Part shown: in pieces, positions 7,988-16,202 of the stretch
How the letters are laid out: each line of letters starts with the position of its first letter
Numbering within the stretch: the first letter of the stretch is position 1
Assembly (NCBI GenBank): GCA_051155775.1
Contig: DAXETV010000046.1
Location: 1 to 64,000 of the forward strand
From: CAYSCZ01 sp051155775
GTDB lineage: Bacteria; Bacteroidota; Bacteroidia; Cytophagales; Cyclobacteriaceae
Direction: 5' to 3'
DNA length: 64,000 nucleotides
Notes under the pieces: generated by a model
Database searches by the model: none
Told to the model about the DNA's origin: nothing
Seen by the model: only the letters and a program-made list of their open reading frames with translations
Position numbers and translations under genes: made by a program

Positions 7988-9151
7988 TTAAGATTTATAT
8001 GTAACCCGGTATATTTTTCCAGCTTTATCATCCGATATCAGCATAGATCCATCATTTAAAATCAGAATATCAACCGGTCTTCCCCAGGCTTCCTGTTCAT
8101 CATCATCTAACCAACCGGATAAAAAAGTATCATAGGAAGCACTACCCGGTTCATTAATAGCTACCATGGAAATTCGATACCCGATTTTCTTTGATCTGTT
8201 CCAGGACCCATGCTCCGCAATAAATATTTTTCCTTCATATTCCTCAGGAAACATATCTCCATAGTAAAATTTTAATCCTAACGGTGCTACATGTGGGCCA
8301 AGGTTTCGTACAGGTTTTACAAAATCTTCACAAGGATATAATCCACCATACCTTGGATCGGCAATATCTCCTCCGTGACAGTAAGGATACCCAAAATGCT
8401 GACCTTTCTTAGTGATCTTATTTAACTCACAAGGGGGATAGTTATCACCCAGGTGATCCCTGCCATTATCTGTAAACCACATTTCCTCTGTCTGTGGGTG
8501 CCAGGTAAAGCCCACTGTATTCCTAACGCCATGTACGTAATTTTCCCTGTCTGTACCATCTGGGTTCATACGTGTGATGGAAGCGTATATCTCGTTTTTA
8601 CTTTCACAAATGTTGCATGGTGCACCAACCGGAACATATAACTTACCATCCGGGCCAAATGCTATATATTTCCAGCCGTGATGTCTATCCGTCGGATAGT
8701 CGTCATATATAAGGGAGGGTTTTGGTGGATCTTCCAGTGATGTTTCAATATCATCAAATTTCCATAGTTTACTGACCGTAGCTACATAGAGGTCACCGTC
8801 CTTAAAGGCAACTCCGTTAGGCATTACTAAATCAGAAGCAATTACATGTTTTATGTCTGCTTTATAATCATTGTCAATATCTTTTAAGGCATAAACCTTA
8901 TCACTAGAACGGGTCCCTACAAATAAAGTGCCTGATGGGCTCATAACCATAGACCGGGCATTATCAACTGCTGCATAGATATCGATCGAAAACCCTTTAG
9001 GGAGTTTAAGTTGATCAAGGTTCTGTTTGATGGAGTTACCGGATCGGTTATTGTCGGTCTTTTTATTTTCTTTTCTGTCATGGTGTGACTCACAGGCATT
9101 CATCAATGTAGGAAATAAAAATATATACAGGTAAATAAGATTTTTCATCAT
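7988..9151 (-). CDS. PQQ-dependent sugar (sorbosone/glucose) dehydrogenase-like lipoprotein
   Basis: 387 residues with a lipoprotein signal (LFPTLMNAC). The mature part is a six-bladed propeller of the soluble glucose/sorbosone dehydrogenase family: LPKGFSIDIYA start, LFVGTRSSDKVYAL, GVAFKDGDLYVA, RHHGWKYIAFGPDGKLYVPV, GVRNTVGFTWHPQTEEMWF and AEHGSWNRSKKIGYRI. These enzymes oxidise sugars or polyols in the periplasm with PQQ. Two cysteines in GAPCNICES are present in many relatives. Substrate cannot be told. It is monocistronic and in the same direction as the upstream-lying MORN-TonB gene (69-base gap). Confidence 0.82.
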   Translation of the reverse strand: MMKNLIYLYIFLFPTLMNACESHHDRKENKKTDNNRSGNSIKQNLDQLKLPKGFSIDIYAAVDNARSMVMSPSGTLFVGTRSSDKVYALKDIDNDYKADIKHVIASDLVMPNGVAFKDGDLYVATVSKLWKFDDIETSLEDPPKPSLIYDDYPTDRHHGWKYIAFGPDGKLYVPVGAPCNICESKNEIYASITRMNPDGTDRENYVHGVRNTVGFTWHPQTEEMWFTDNGRDHLGDNYPPCELNKITKKGQHFGYPYCHGGDIADPRYGGLYPCEDFVKPVRNLGPHVAPLGLKFYYGDMFPEEYEGKIFIAEHGSWNRSKKIGYRISMVAINEPGSASYDTFLSGWLDDDEQEAWGRPVDILILNDGSMLISDDKAGKIYRVTYKS

Positions 9152-9221
9152 TTTGGTAATCGTTAGATATAAAATAAACTTAATACTAATGGTGTGTAGT
9201 TACATTTGAAGATATTAAATT

Positions 9222-9949
9222 TTGGTAACTATATACTATTTAATACCACATAATTTGACGGGGGCAGACGCTACTGTTTTACCAGAAATATGTGATGTGT
9301 ATATTCAATCTGAAAAATCAGGCATACAAAATGAAAATGTAAAAAGAGCTGCTGAAGTGGCTTATATACTTATAAAAGGCTTTGCTAAAGCAGGGATTAT
9401 AGCATTAATTGATGAGGCAAATGGTTATCAATATGACAGAGAGCGCTATGAATTTCAGAAGATACTTAAAGAGTATATTAATGATGAGTTGTTGCATTGG
9501 CAAAAAAGATTCCCAGATGAATATTACAAAGAAATATTTAGGCTCAATGGGTGGGACTTTACTGTTAATGGCATTAAGAATAGACCTAGTGTAATAGGAA
9601 CGTGGACTAACAACTTGATTTACAAACAACTACCTGAAGGTGTTTTAGATGAGCTAAAAGAAAATACACCTAAAAGTGATACAGGGAACTATACTGCTAG
9701 AATTCATCAATGTCTAACTTTAAACGTGGGTGAGCCAAATTTAGAAAAGTAATTAGTATCAGTTATTACACTAATGAGAATATCTTATAACTGGAATGAC
9801 TTTATGTTCAATTTTAATAAGGAATATGGACAGAAAGCCTTGTTTGACACAAGAACTTTTGAGGAAACTAAAAAGAAAAAAGTTGAGTTAAGTAATTTTA
9901 TGAAGCTTTAAAAACAGCGATAAATAATCCAAATAAGGATAGTAAATGA
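9222..9949 (+). pseudogene. P63C-domain protein, truncated and interrupted
   Basis: The frame from a TTG at 9222 encodes the P63C domain found in phage and mobile-element proteins: DATVLPEICDVYIQSEKSG, AYILIKGFAKAGIIALIDEA, then LHWQKRFPDEYYKEIFRLNG and RPSVIGTWTNNLIYKQLPEG. The normal N-terminal part is missing. A TAA at 9750-9752 interrupts the domain: the same frame continues with LVSVITLMRISYNWNDFM, which is the expected P63C continuation, consistent with CAA to TAA. Near 9898 a likely second shift separates ELSNF from YEALKTAINNPN, which ends at TGA 9947-9949. This is a decayed mobile-type gene. Confidence 0.75.
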
Positions 9950-10031
9950 TATTACATTTCTTCTAAATCTTCTTGTCTTTTCTTTGTATAATTCGAAGAT
10001 TTTCATAACCTAGATCATGTCTAATTTCAGC

Positions 10032-10139
10032 TTAGTCTGTCGCAATTGTATCTACTTTACTGGCTAAAGCATCTAATTTAAGTGAAATCTCTTCTTTTAT
10101 TACTTCTTTTAGTAAGTCTTTAACTTTATCTTCATTCAT
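10032..10139 (-). pseudogene. Short coiled-coil ORF, probably truncated
   Basis: Leftward ATG at 10139 opens a 35-residue frame (KVKDLLKEVIKEEISLKLDA, then ASKVDTIATD) that stops at 10032-10034. Translation beyond the stop in the same frame continues sensibly as AEIRHDLGYENLRI with a basic end near 9975, so the stop may be an acquired nonsense mutation in a ~60-residue coiled-coil protein. It sits tail to tail with the P63C pseudogene in the same AT-rich patch. No function can be assigned. Confidence 0.35.
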
Positions 10140-10212
10140 TTTAAATAAATGTATTTAATGCAATTATACGTACCACTTAATTAATAGTAATATAATTTTT
10201 ATAAATTGGTAT

Positions 10213-11841
10213 ATGCTAATTATCAGAAGGATTATCGTTGTCGCAGGCCTATTATTTTTTTACTTCCCTTTAAGTGCTCAATCATTAAAAACAGATAATA
10301 AAGAAGCAAACCGAAAGCTTTGGTATTTATTGGATGTCGATGAAGACTCTATCCCGGGGATAAGTCTGAATAAGGCTTACGAACTACTGGAAGGAAGAAC
10401 GTCTAAAACCACATTGGTGGCAATAATTGATAGTGGCTTTGATCTGGACCATGAAGATTTAAGTGGTAACATCTGGATTAATGAAGATGAAATAGCAAGA
10501 AATGATATTGATGATGATGGAAATGGTTTTGTTGATGATATAAATGGTTGGAACTTCATAGGAGGAGAAAATGGCAATGTTGTGGAAGATAATTTTGAAG
10601 TGACCAGGGAATATAGGAGATTAAAAAAATTATATGTCGATGCTGAGGCAGAACCAACTGAAGCAGAGCAAACTTATTGGAACATGGTAAAAGAAATGTA
10701 TAGATCGGATTCTATGGAATATACCCTGGGGTTCGTTCAAATGGAAAGTCTTAGAGAATCTTACTTAAGGTTTGAAAAATTATTAGAGGCTTACCTTGAT
10801 ACCGAGGTTCTTTCCTATGATTCAATCCAAAATATTCAAAGTAAGGATTCGGTGATTGACCTTGCCAAGAAAGTTATGTCAGCATTGATATTAAACTATG
10901 AAATGTACAATGGCCAATATAAACCCGAAAAATACAGACAGTGGCTTGAAGAGGGTTATAAATATTACAAATCCATGATGGGTTATGCCTTAAATCCTGA
11001 CTTCGATCCCAGACATATAGTAAATGACGACTATACTGATATTACTGAAAAATATTATGGCAATCCACAGTTGGGTGACTATTCCGGGATTATGGGGGAT
11101 CATGGGACTCATGTTGCCGGTATCGTTGGTGCAATAAGAAATAATGGTCTGGGTTTAGATGGTATAGCCGATAATGTGAAACTGATGTTAATCAGGGCTG
11201 TGCCAAATGGAGATGAGCGCGATAAAGATGTCGCTAATTCTATCAGGTATGCTGTGGATAATGGCGCTGAGATCATTAATATGAGTTTTGGTAAATACTT
11301 AAGTCCTCATAAAGAATTCGTATATGATGCCATCAAATATGCGGAGGATAATGATGTTCTACTTATCCATGCAGCAGGTAACGATGCATTAGATATTGAT
11401 GCGAAACCAAATTACCCTAACGCATTCTTCAAGAAAAAAAGAAAAGTGAAAAACTGGATAGAAGTAGCAGCCTCAACAAAAAACCCGGATGAATCCTTAC
11501 CAGCAGAGTTTTCTAATTATGGTAAACACTCGGTGGATATTTTTGCGCCAGGTGAAGATATCTGGTCAACAATCCCTCAGGATCAATATGAATCAAATAG
11601 TGGCACAAGCATGGCGGCACCTGTTGTAACAGGCGTTGCAGCATTGTTAAAATCATACTTCCCTGGGTTTTCTGCAAAAGACTTGAAGAAAATAATTATT
11701 GGATCATCCATAGATTACTCAGATAAAATAGTCTTTAAACCTGGAACCTCCACCAGGCTTGAATTTTCCGAATTGGCACAAAATGGAATTCTGGTAAACG
11801 CTTATCAAGCGGTTAAGATGGCAAAGGAAAAGGCAGATTAA
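10213..11841 (+). CDS. Subtilisin-like serine peptidase (S8) with large insertion
   Basis: 542 residues with signal peptide (cleavage near PLSAQ). The catalytic triad is complete: Asp73 in IIDSGFDLDHEDL, His297 in GDHGTHVAGIVGA and Ser466 in NSGTSMAAPVVTG; the oxyanion Asn is in HAAGND. Between Asp and His there are ~220 residues, against ~30 in subtilisin, mostly charged helical sequence; an acidic DIDDDGNGFVDDINGW loop right after the Asp resembles a calcium site. Exported protease; the insertion probably acts as a lid or specificity domain. No obvious secretion-sorting domain at the C-terminus. Confidence 0.9.
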   Translation: MLIIRRIIVVAGLLFFYFPLSAQSLKTDNKEANRKLWYLLDVDEDSIPGISLNKAYELLEGRTSKTTLVAIIDSGFDLDHEDLSGNIWINEDEIARNDIDDDGNGFVDDINGWNFIGGENGNVVEDNFEVTREYRRLKKLYVDAEAEPTEAEQTYWNMVKEMYRSDSMEYTLGFVQMESLRESYLRFEKLLEAYLDTEVLSYDSIQNIQSKDSVIDLAKKVMSALILNYEMYNGQYKPEKYRQWLEEGYKYYKSMMGYALNPDFDPRHIVNDDYTDITEKYYGNPQLGDYSGIMGDHGTHVAGIVGAIRNNGLGLDGIADNVKLMLIRAVPNGDERDKDVANSIRYAVDNGAEIINMSFGKYLSPHKEFVYDAIKYAEDNDVLLIHAAGNDALDIDAKPNYPNAFFKKKRKVKNWIEVAASTKNPDESLPAEFSNYGKHSVDIFAPGEDIWSTIPQDQYESNSGTSMAAPVVTGVAALLKSYFPGFSAKDLKKIIIGSSIDYSDKIVFKPGTSTRLEFSELAQNGILVNAYQAVKMAKEKAD

Positions 11842-11875
11842 TATCCCATCAATTATTTTCAAAATATCGATTTAA

Positions 11876-11883
11876 TACTTTTG
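11876..11883 (+). promoter_or_regulatory. -7 promoter box immediately before the ABC-F gene
   Basis: TACTTTTG matches TAnnTTTG and ends only 4 bases before the ATG at 11888, so transcription would begin at or next to the start codon (leaderless message). No exact -33 TTTG at the expected spacing. Confidence 0.55.
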
Positions 11884-11887
11884 CTGT

Positions 11888-13792
11888 ATGATAGCAGTCA
11901 ATAATCTAAGCTATTTTATTGGTGATAGGATCTTATATGACCAGGCTTCTCTGCATATAAAGCCTAAGGATAAGATTGGACTGATTGGGTTGAACGGAAC
12001 AGGTAAGTCAACACTTTTAAGGCTTATAAATGGCGAAATTACCCCTGATGAAGGCGAGATTTCTAAGTCTAATGACTGCACCCTCGGGTTCTTAAACCAG
12101 GACCTGCTATCATTTATTTCAGAAGATAGCATACTTCATGTTGCTATGCAGGCATTCAGGGAAACACTTGAACTACAGGAACAGATTGATAAAATCCTGC
12201 ATCAAATGGAAGCGCAGTATGAGGACCATTTGGTTGAAAAGCTTGCCAGGTTGCAGGAGCAGTTCGAAGCCTGTAATGGATATGCCTTGCAATCAAAGGC
12301 AGAAGAAATACTGGAAGGCATAGGCTTTAGCACCTCAGATTTACATAGGCCACTTAAAGAATTCTCCGGGGGGTGGAGAATGCGCGTGATGCTTGCCAAA
12401 CTTCTGCTGGAAAAGCCATCCCTTTTGATGTTAGATGAGCCTACCAACCACCTTGATCTTCCTTCTATCCAGTGGATTGAAGATTACCTTAAGTCTTATG
12501 AGGGTGCCTATATCGTTGTTTCCCATGATAAACAATTTTTAAATAATACCTCGCAAATGATCGTCGAGGTATCATCTCAAAGGCTTAATGTTTTTCAGGG
12601 TAATTATGATTTTTACCTGAAGGAAAAAGAACTGAGGGACGAGATTCAGAAAAATGCCTTTCAAAATCAACAACAAAAGATTAAACAAACGGAACGTTTC
12701 ATAGAACGGTTCCGCTCAAAATCCACAAAAGCGCGACAGGTACAGTCCAAAATAAAAGCCTTGGACAGGATGGATAAGGTGGATGATATAGTGCAGGAAA
12801 ATGCCAGGGTAAATTTCAAATTCACTTTCTCCCAACAATCAGGAAGACATATATTTCAGGCATCCAAAGTATCAAAAGCATATCCTTCCTTGAAAATTTT
12901 AGAAAATACCAACATCAATATTGAAAGGGGCGACAAAATTGCGCTTGTTGGTGCAAATGGTAAAGGTAAGTCTACCATACTTAGGATAATCTATGGGTCA
13001 GAACCTCACGATGGGGAGGTGAGAAATGGTTACAACGTCATCACATCATTTTATGCCCAGCACCAGTTAGAGGCTTTAAACCTGGATCATGAAATAATTG
13101 AAGAGCTCAAAATTGAAGGAACCAACAAAACAGAAAAGGAGCTAAGGTCTGTGCTGGGGTGTTTTTTATTTACTGACGAGGATGTTTTCAAAAAAATCAA
13201 AGTGCTTTCGGGTGGAGAAAAATCCAGAGTGGCACTATCTAAAACATTGATTTCCGAGGCCAACTTCCTGTTGCTTGATGAGCCCACCAACCATCTTGAT
13301 ATCCAGTCTGCTAACATATTAATTCAGGCACTGCAGCAGTACAAGGGATCCTTTGTGGTCGTATCTCACGACCGGTATTTCATCTCACAAATCGCTAATA
13401 AAATCTGGTGGATAGAGGACAATGAACTGAAAGAATACCCCGGCACTTTTGATGAATACCAATGGTGGCTATCAAAACAGCAACCAACCAATACTCAGAA
13501 AGCAGTTCAGTCTAAGGAGAAAGAGAAGCCTCCAAAACATAAACCTAATAAAGAGGCAGATAAAATACTGAAGTCCCTTCAGAAAGAGATTGAGCAATTA
13601 GAATCTGATATTATAGCGCTTGAAAGTGAAAAAGATACGATTGAGCAGGATTTATCCAATCCTGATACCTTTAATAATATTGAAAAATCAAATGAACTGC
13701 AGGAAAAGTATGCCAGCATACAAAATAAACTGAAGAAACTGAATCAGCAGTGGGAGGAAAAGGGTTTGAAGTTTGAGGATCTAAAAGATTGA
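11888..13792 (+). CDS. ABC-F family ATPase (ribosome-associated)
   Basis: 634 residues with two ABC domains and no membrane segments. Domain 1: Walker A GLNGTGKST, signature FSGGWRMRVMLAKLL, Walker B LLMLDEPTNHLDLPS. Domain 2: GANGKGKST, LSGGEKSRVALSKTL, LLLDEPTNHLDIQS. The linker (about 240-310) is charged and contains FIERFRSKSTKARQVQSK, the ABC-F P-site tRNA interaction motif region. The C-terminal ~90 residues are a coiled coil as in Uup. ABC-F proteins act on the ribosome in translation or antibiotic protection; which subgroup this is cannot be fixed. The DUF547 gene follows 12 bases later. Confidence 0.93.
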   Translation: MIAVNNLSYFIGDRILYDQASLHIKPKDKIGLIGLNGTGKSTLLRLINGEITPDEGEISKSNDCTLGFLNQDLLSFISEDSILHVAMQAFRETLELQEQIDKILHQMEAQYEDHLVEKLARLQEQFEACNGYALQSKAEEILEGIGFSTSDLHRPLKEFSGGWRMRVMLAKLLLEKPSLLMLDEPTNHLDLPSIQWIEDYLKSYEGAYIVVSHDKQFLNNTSQMIVEVSSQRLNVFQGNYDFYLKEKELRDEIQKNAFQNQQQKIKQTERFIERFRSKSTKARQVQSKIKALDRMDKVDDIVQENARVNFKFTFSQQSGRHIFQASKVSKAYPSLKILENTNINIERGDKIALVGANGKGKSTILRIIYGSEPHDGEVRNGYNVITSFYAQHQLEALNLDHEIIEELKIEGTNKTEKELRSVLGCFLFTDEDVFKKIKVLSGGEKSRVALSKTLISEANFLLLDEPTNHLDIQSANILIQALQQYKGSFVVVSHDRYFISQIANKIWWIEDNELKEYPGTFDEYQWWLSKQQPTNTQKAVQSKEKEKPPKHKPNKEADKILKSLQKEIEQLESDIIALESEKDTIEQDLSNPDTFNNIEKSNELQEKYASIQNKLKKLNQQWEEKGLKFEDLKD

Positions 13793-13804
13793 AAGCTAAA
13801 AATT

Positions 13805-14584
13805 ATGTACTATTTAAAAACTATATCATTCCTGTTGGTTTATGGGATTGCAGGAGTTTCTATCAATAAAAACATTGATTCTGAGCAGAAGTCAAACTAT
13901 TTAGAAGCATCCCGGGAGTTATTAAGAACCATCAAAGATGGAAGGGATTATAACCAGCCACTCGAGGAAATTAAAAATTTAGATTTTTCTAAATTAAAAA
14001 AAGATCTGAAAGATGATGACTATAAAAAAGCCTTTTGGATCAATATTTACAATGCTTACATACAAATCCTGTTAAACAAACAACCTGAATTGTATGAGGA
14101 TAAGGATAGCTTTTTTAAAGATGAGCTGGTTACTATTGGAAATAAACAGCTAAGCTTCGATGATATAGAGCATGGAATAATCAGAGGTTCTCAATTTAAA
14201 TATGGCCTGGGCTATATTCCCAATATTTTCGCCGGTTCATTTGAGAAGGCACACAGATTGTCAACCATTGATCCAAGGATACATTTTGGCCTGAACTGTG
14301 GCGCAAAGAGTTGCCCTCCGGTATTCATTTACAGTGGGCAACATTTTGATGATGAGATAGATAAGATCGCTACAAAATACCTTAGTTCCGTTTCCAAGTA
14401 TGATGAAGAAAGTGATGTTTTAACCACCACCCCGCTAATACAATGGTTTAGGGGGGACTTTGGATCAAAAAAAGATTTGCTAAATATGTTCTATAAATAT
14501 GAAGTCATCCCGGAAGGTGCCAATCCTTCCATAAAATATGCAGATTACGATTGGTCAATTGATTTGAATAATTTTGTCATTTAG
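13805..14584 (+). CDS. DUF547 domain protein
   Basis: 259 residues, N-terminal hydrophobic segment (about 5-22) consistent with export. DUF547 features: KKAFWINIYNAYIQILLNK, DDIEHGIIRGSQFKYGLGY and DPRIHFGLNCGAKSCPPV, containing the conserved Asn-Cys-Gly...Cys-Pro-Pro pair. The domain resembles a papain-like/transglutaminase fold but no activity is established. It follows the ABC-F gene with a 12-base gap, so co-transcription is likely; the next MORN lipoprotein begins 19 bases after its stop. Confidence 0.82.
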   Translation: MYYLKTISFLLVYGIAGVSINKNIDSEQKSNYLEASRELLRTIKDGRDYNQPLEEIKNLDFSKLKKDLKDDDYKKAFWINIYNAYIQILLNKQPELYEDKDSFFKDELVTIGNKQLSFDDIEHGIIRGSQFKYGLGYIPNIFAGSFEKAHRLSTIDPRIHFGLNCGAKSCPPVFIYSGQHFDDEIDKIATKYLSSVSKYDEESDVLTTTPLIQWFRGDFGSKKDLLNMFYKYEVIPEGANPSIKYADYDWSIDLNNFVI

Positions 14585-14603
14585 ACTAAAAAAATTGGTT
14601 GCT

Positions 14604-15230
14604 ATGAATCAAAATAAAATCTATTTCATCCTTATCACTTTGTTGATCATATCATGCTCAACCACCGAAGAAAATACAACAGATGATGTTAATCAGTATG
14701 AGGATTTGCCGAAAGGTGTCATTGTGGAAAGCTATGATGATGGAAGTGGAATTGAGCACGCATATATCCCAAATAATGAAAGAATTGTTCTTGAAGGTGA
14801 GCTCAAAGACGGTAAGCGACATGGCACATGGACCAACTACTACGCAAATGGAATCGTGAGGGATATTACTACTTATCAAAATGGTCTAAAAGAAGGCATC
14901 GCAATTACCATTGATGCCAGAGGCGACCTGACCTCCAAAGCATACTACCACCAGGGTAAACTAGAAGGTGAGTTCCTGAATTATGATGGAAGGAGGATCA
15001 CAGAAAAGCGGTTCTATAAAAATGACCTTTTGGAAGGTACCCTAACCAAATATTATCGAAATGGGAAAGTAATGGAAGAAAGCCCTTACAAAAACGGGGT
15101 TAGGCATGGCCTGTCAAAATGGTATGATCAGCAAGGCAACTTAACCATCCAGTATGAATATGATAATGGTGAATTGGTTTCAGAAGAAAACCTGGCGAGT
15201 GAGGAAGGACCGGCAACGCAGGAAAAGTAG
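14604..15230 (+). CDS. MORN/YwqK-repeat lipoprotein
   Basis: 208 residues from the ATG at 14604; the frame is open back to 14574 but the ATG gives a standard lipoprotein signal (LITLLIISC). The mature part is a run of YwqK-type repeats: LEGELKDGKRHGTWTNYY, VRDITTYQNGLKEGIAI, AYYHQGKLEGEFLNY, KRFYKNDLLEGTLTKYY and ESPYKNGVRHGLSKWY. Such repeats form elongated beta sheets; several Bacteroidota lipoproteins carry them without known function. Last gene of a probable ABC-F/DUF547/MORN operon. Confidence 0.82.
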   Translation: MNQNKIYFILITLLIISCSTTEENTTDDVNQYEDLPKGVIVESYDDGSGIEHAYIPNNERIVLEGELKDGKRHGTWTNYYANGIVRDITTYQNGLKEGIAITIDARGDLTSKAYYHQGKLEGEFLNYDGRRITEKRFYKNDLLEGTLTKYYRNGKVMEESPYKNGVRHGLSKWYDQQGNLTIQYEYDNGELVSEENLASEEGPATQEK

Positions 15231-15631
15231 TTTTAACTAGGTCTTTCAACTAAAAAAAAATCAGTCTTCCGGGTAAGATAAAACCCTGATTATTTAATAA
15301 TAACTAAGAACCACACTTTCCTATGCTACATCCCACCCTCAAAGGCCACCCGCCGGCCAAGCCTGCCACCCTGCAATCCCAATCCGGTCTTGGCCCGGCT
15401 CCCGGGGCCAGAGATACATACCATCATCCTGATCCATTCATAGTACCGAATAAACCATACAGCGAGCTTCTTATTTCTAATTTACCTGCACTTTCTGCAG
15501 ATCGGATGAATCCAAAATCCTTTGAATCTTAGTATACAAATATTGTGGTAAACGTTTTTTAATGCGAGCGCTGGACCTCGATCAGTGAATTTCTCTTTAA
15601 ACAAGGTAAACTTTACTGAATAGTGTAACGA
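15231..15631. other. Intergenic region with GC-rich patch, no gene supported
   Basis: 400 bases between two convergent units. 15252-15291 contains a terminator-like hairpin (separate entry). About 15325-15415 is strikingly richer in C and G than the rest of the window (many CCC/GGCC runs). An open frame at 15323-15532 is proline-rich and low in complexity and is not credible. The remainder is plain AT-rich sequence. Confidence 0.5.
15252..15291 (-). terminator. Possible terminator of the ispG operon
   Basis: Read leftward, AATCAG...CTGATT (15291-15286 with 15264-15259) plus inner GGT/ACC forms an imperfect stem followed by nine T residues (15260-15252). It lies ~340 bases downstream of the last gene of the leftward ispG operon; the stem has a 7-base bulge. 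Confidence 0.4.
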
Positions 15632-15991
15632 CTAGTCATTTGCCTTTCTAAGCGCTAATTTTAACTTCTTGGGCAATCCTGCTACCACTAATTCGAAACT
15701 GTGATTGATCCAGTGGCAGATTTTAGCATCTGGAATCGATCCATCCATGGTAATTGTGTTCCAGTGCTTTTTGCTCATATGATAACCCGGCGTTACACCT
15801 ACCCATTCCTCCCTCAGCTTGGTAGCAATCTCAGGATCACATTTAAGATTGATGCTGTCAAAGCTTTTGATATCGCAAAGCGCAAACATTTTTCCCATCA
15901 CTTTGAAAACCAAAACATCAGGGCCGAAAGGAGTATCCTCAGACGTTCCGGGTTTAGAAAGACAATATTCCCTGAACGCTTCAATATTCAT
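15632..15991 (-). CDS. MmcQ/YjbR family protein
   Basis: 119 residues, the typical size. Family features: N-terminal REYCLSKPGTSEDTPFGPD, then VFKVMGKMFALCDI, NLKCDPEIATKLREEW, and HMSKKHWNTITMDGSIPD. YjbR has a CyaY-like fold and is often called a DNA-binding protein, but a cellular role is not established. Its start is 2 bases after the stop of the 67-residue membrane protein gene, which in turn is 5 bases after ispG, so it is the third gene of a leftward operon. Confidence 0.88.
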   Translation of the reverse strand: MNIEAFREYCLSKPGTSEDTPFGPDVLVFKVMGKMFALCDIKSFDSINLKCDPEIATKLREEWVGVTPGYHMSKKHWNTITMDGSIPDAKICHWINHSFELVVAGLPKKLKLALRKAND

Positions 15992-15993
15992 GG

Positions 15994-16197
15994 CTACAAA
16001 GCACGAATAATAAATCTGCTAATCATCACCACTAATGCAATCAAAAACATGATAATGGATATCTTGTTGATACCGTGCATGATCTTGATGTTAGTATTTG
16101 AAGGCCTGTTTGGATCTTTTTTTCTAAAATAGTAGCTGGCTACTTCTTTCAGGTCAAAATAATATCCCGCACCTTTTTTTTCTTTTTCTTCGCTCAT
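15994..16197 (-). CDS. Small single-span membrane protein (possibly DUF6728)
   Basis: 67 residues: charged N-terminus, then YYFDLKEVASYYFRKKDPNR, then a hydrophobic segment about residues 45-66 (INKISIIMFLIALVVMISRF). One transmembrane helix with the N-terminus in the cytosol is predicted. I associate the YFRKKDPNR-type motif with a small Cytophagales family (DUF6728), moderately sure. Tightly placed between ispG (5 bases) and the MmcQ gene (2 bases). Function unknown. Confidence 0.6.
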   Translation of the reverse strand: MSEEKEKKGAGYYFDLKEVASYYFRKKDPNRPSNTNIKIMHGINKISIIMFLIALVVMISRFIIRAL

Positions 16198-16202
16198 ATT
16201 TT

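Noticed and set aside
15323..15532. 69-codon plus-strand ORF in the GC-rich patch
   Set aside because: Proline/alanine-rich, low complexity, no promoter box or partner; explained by the skewed composition.
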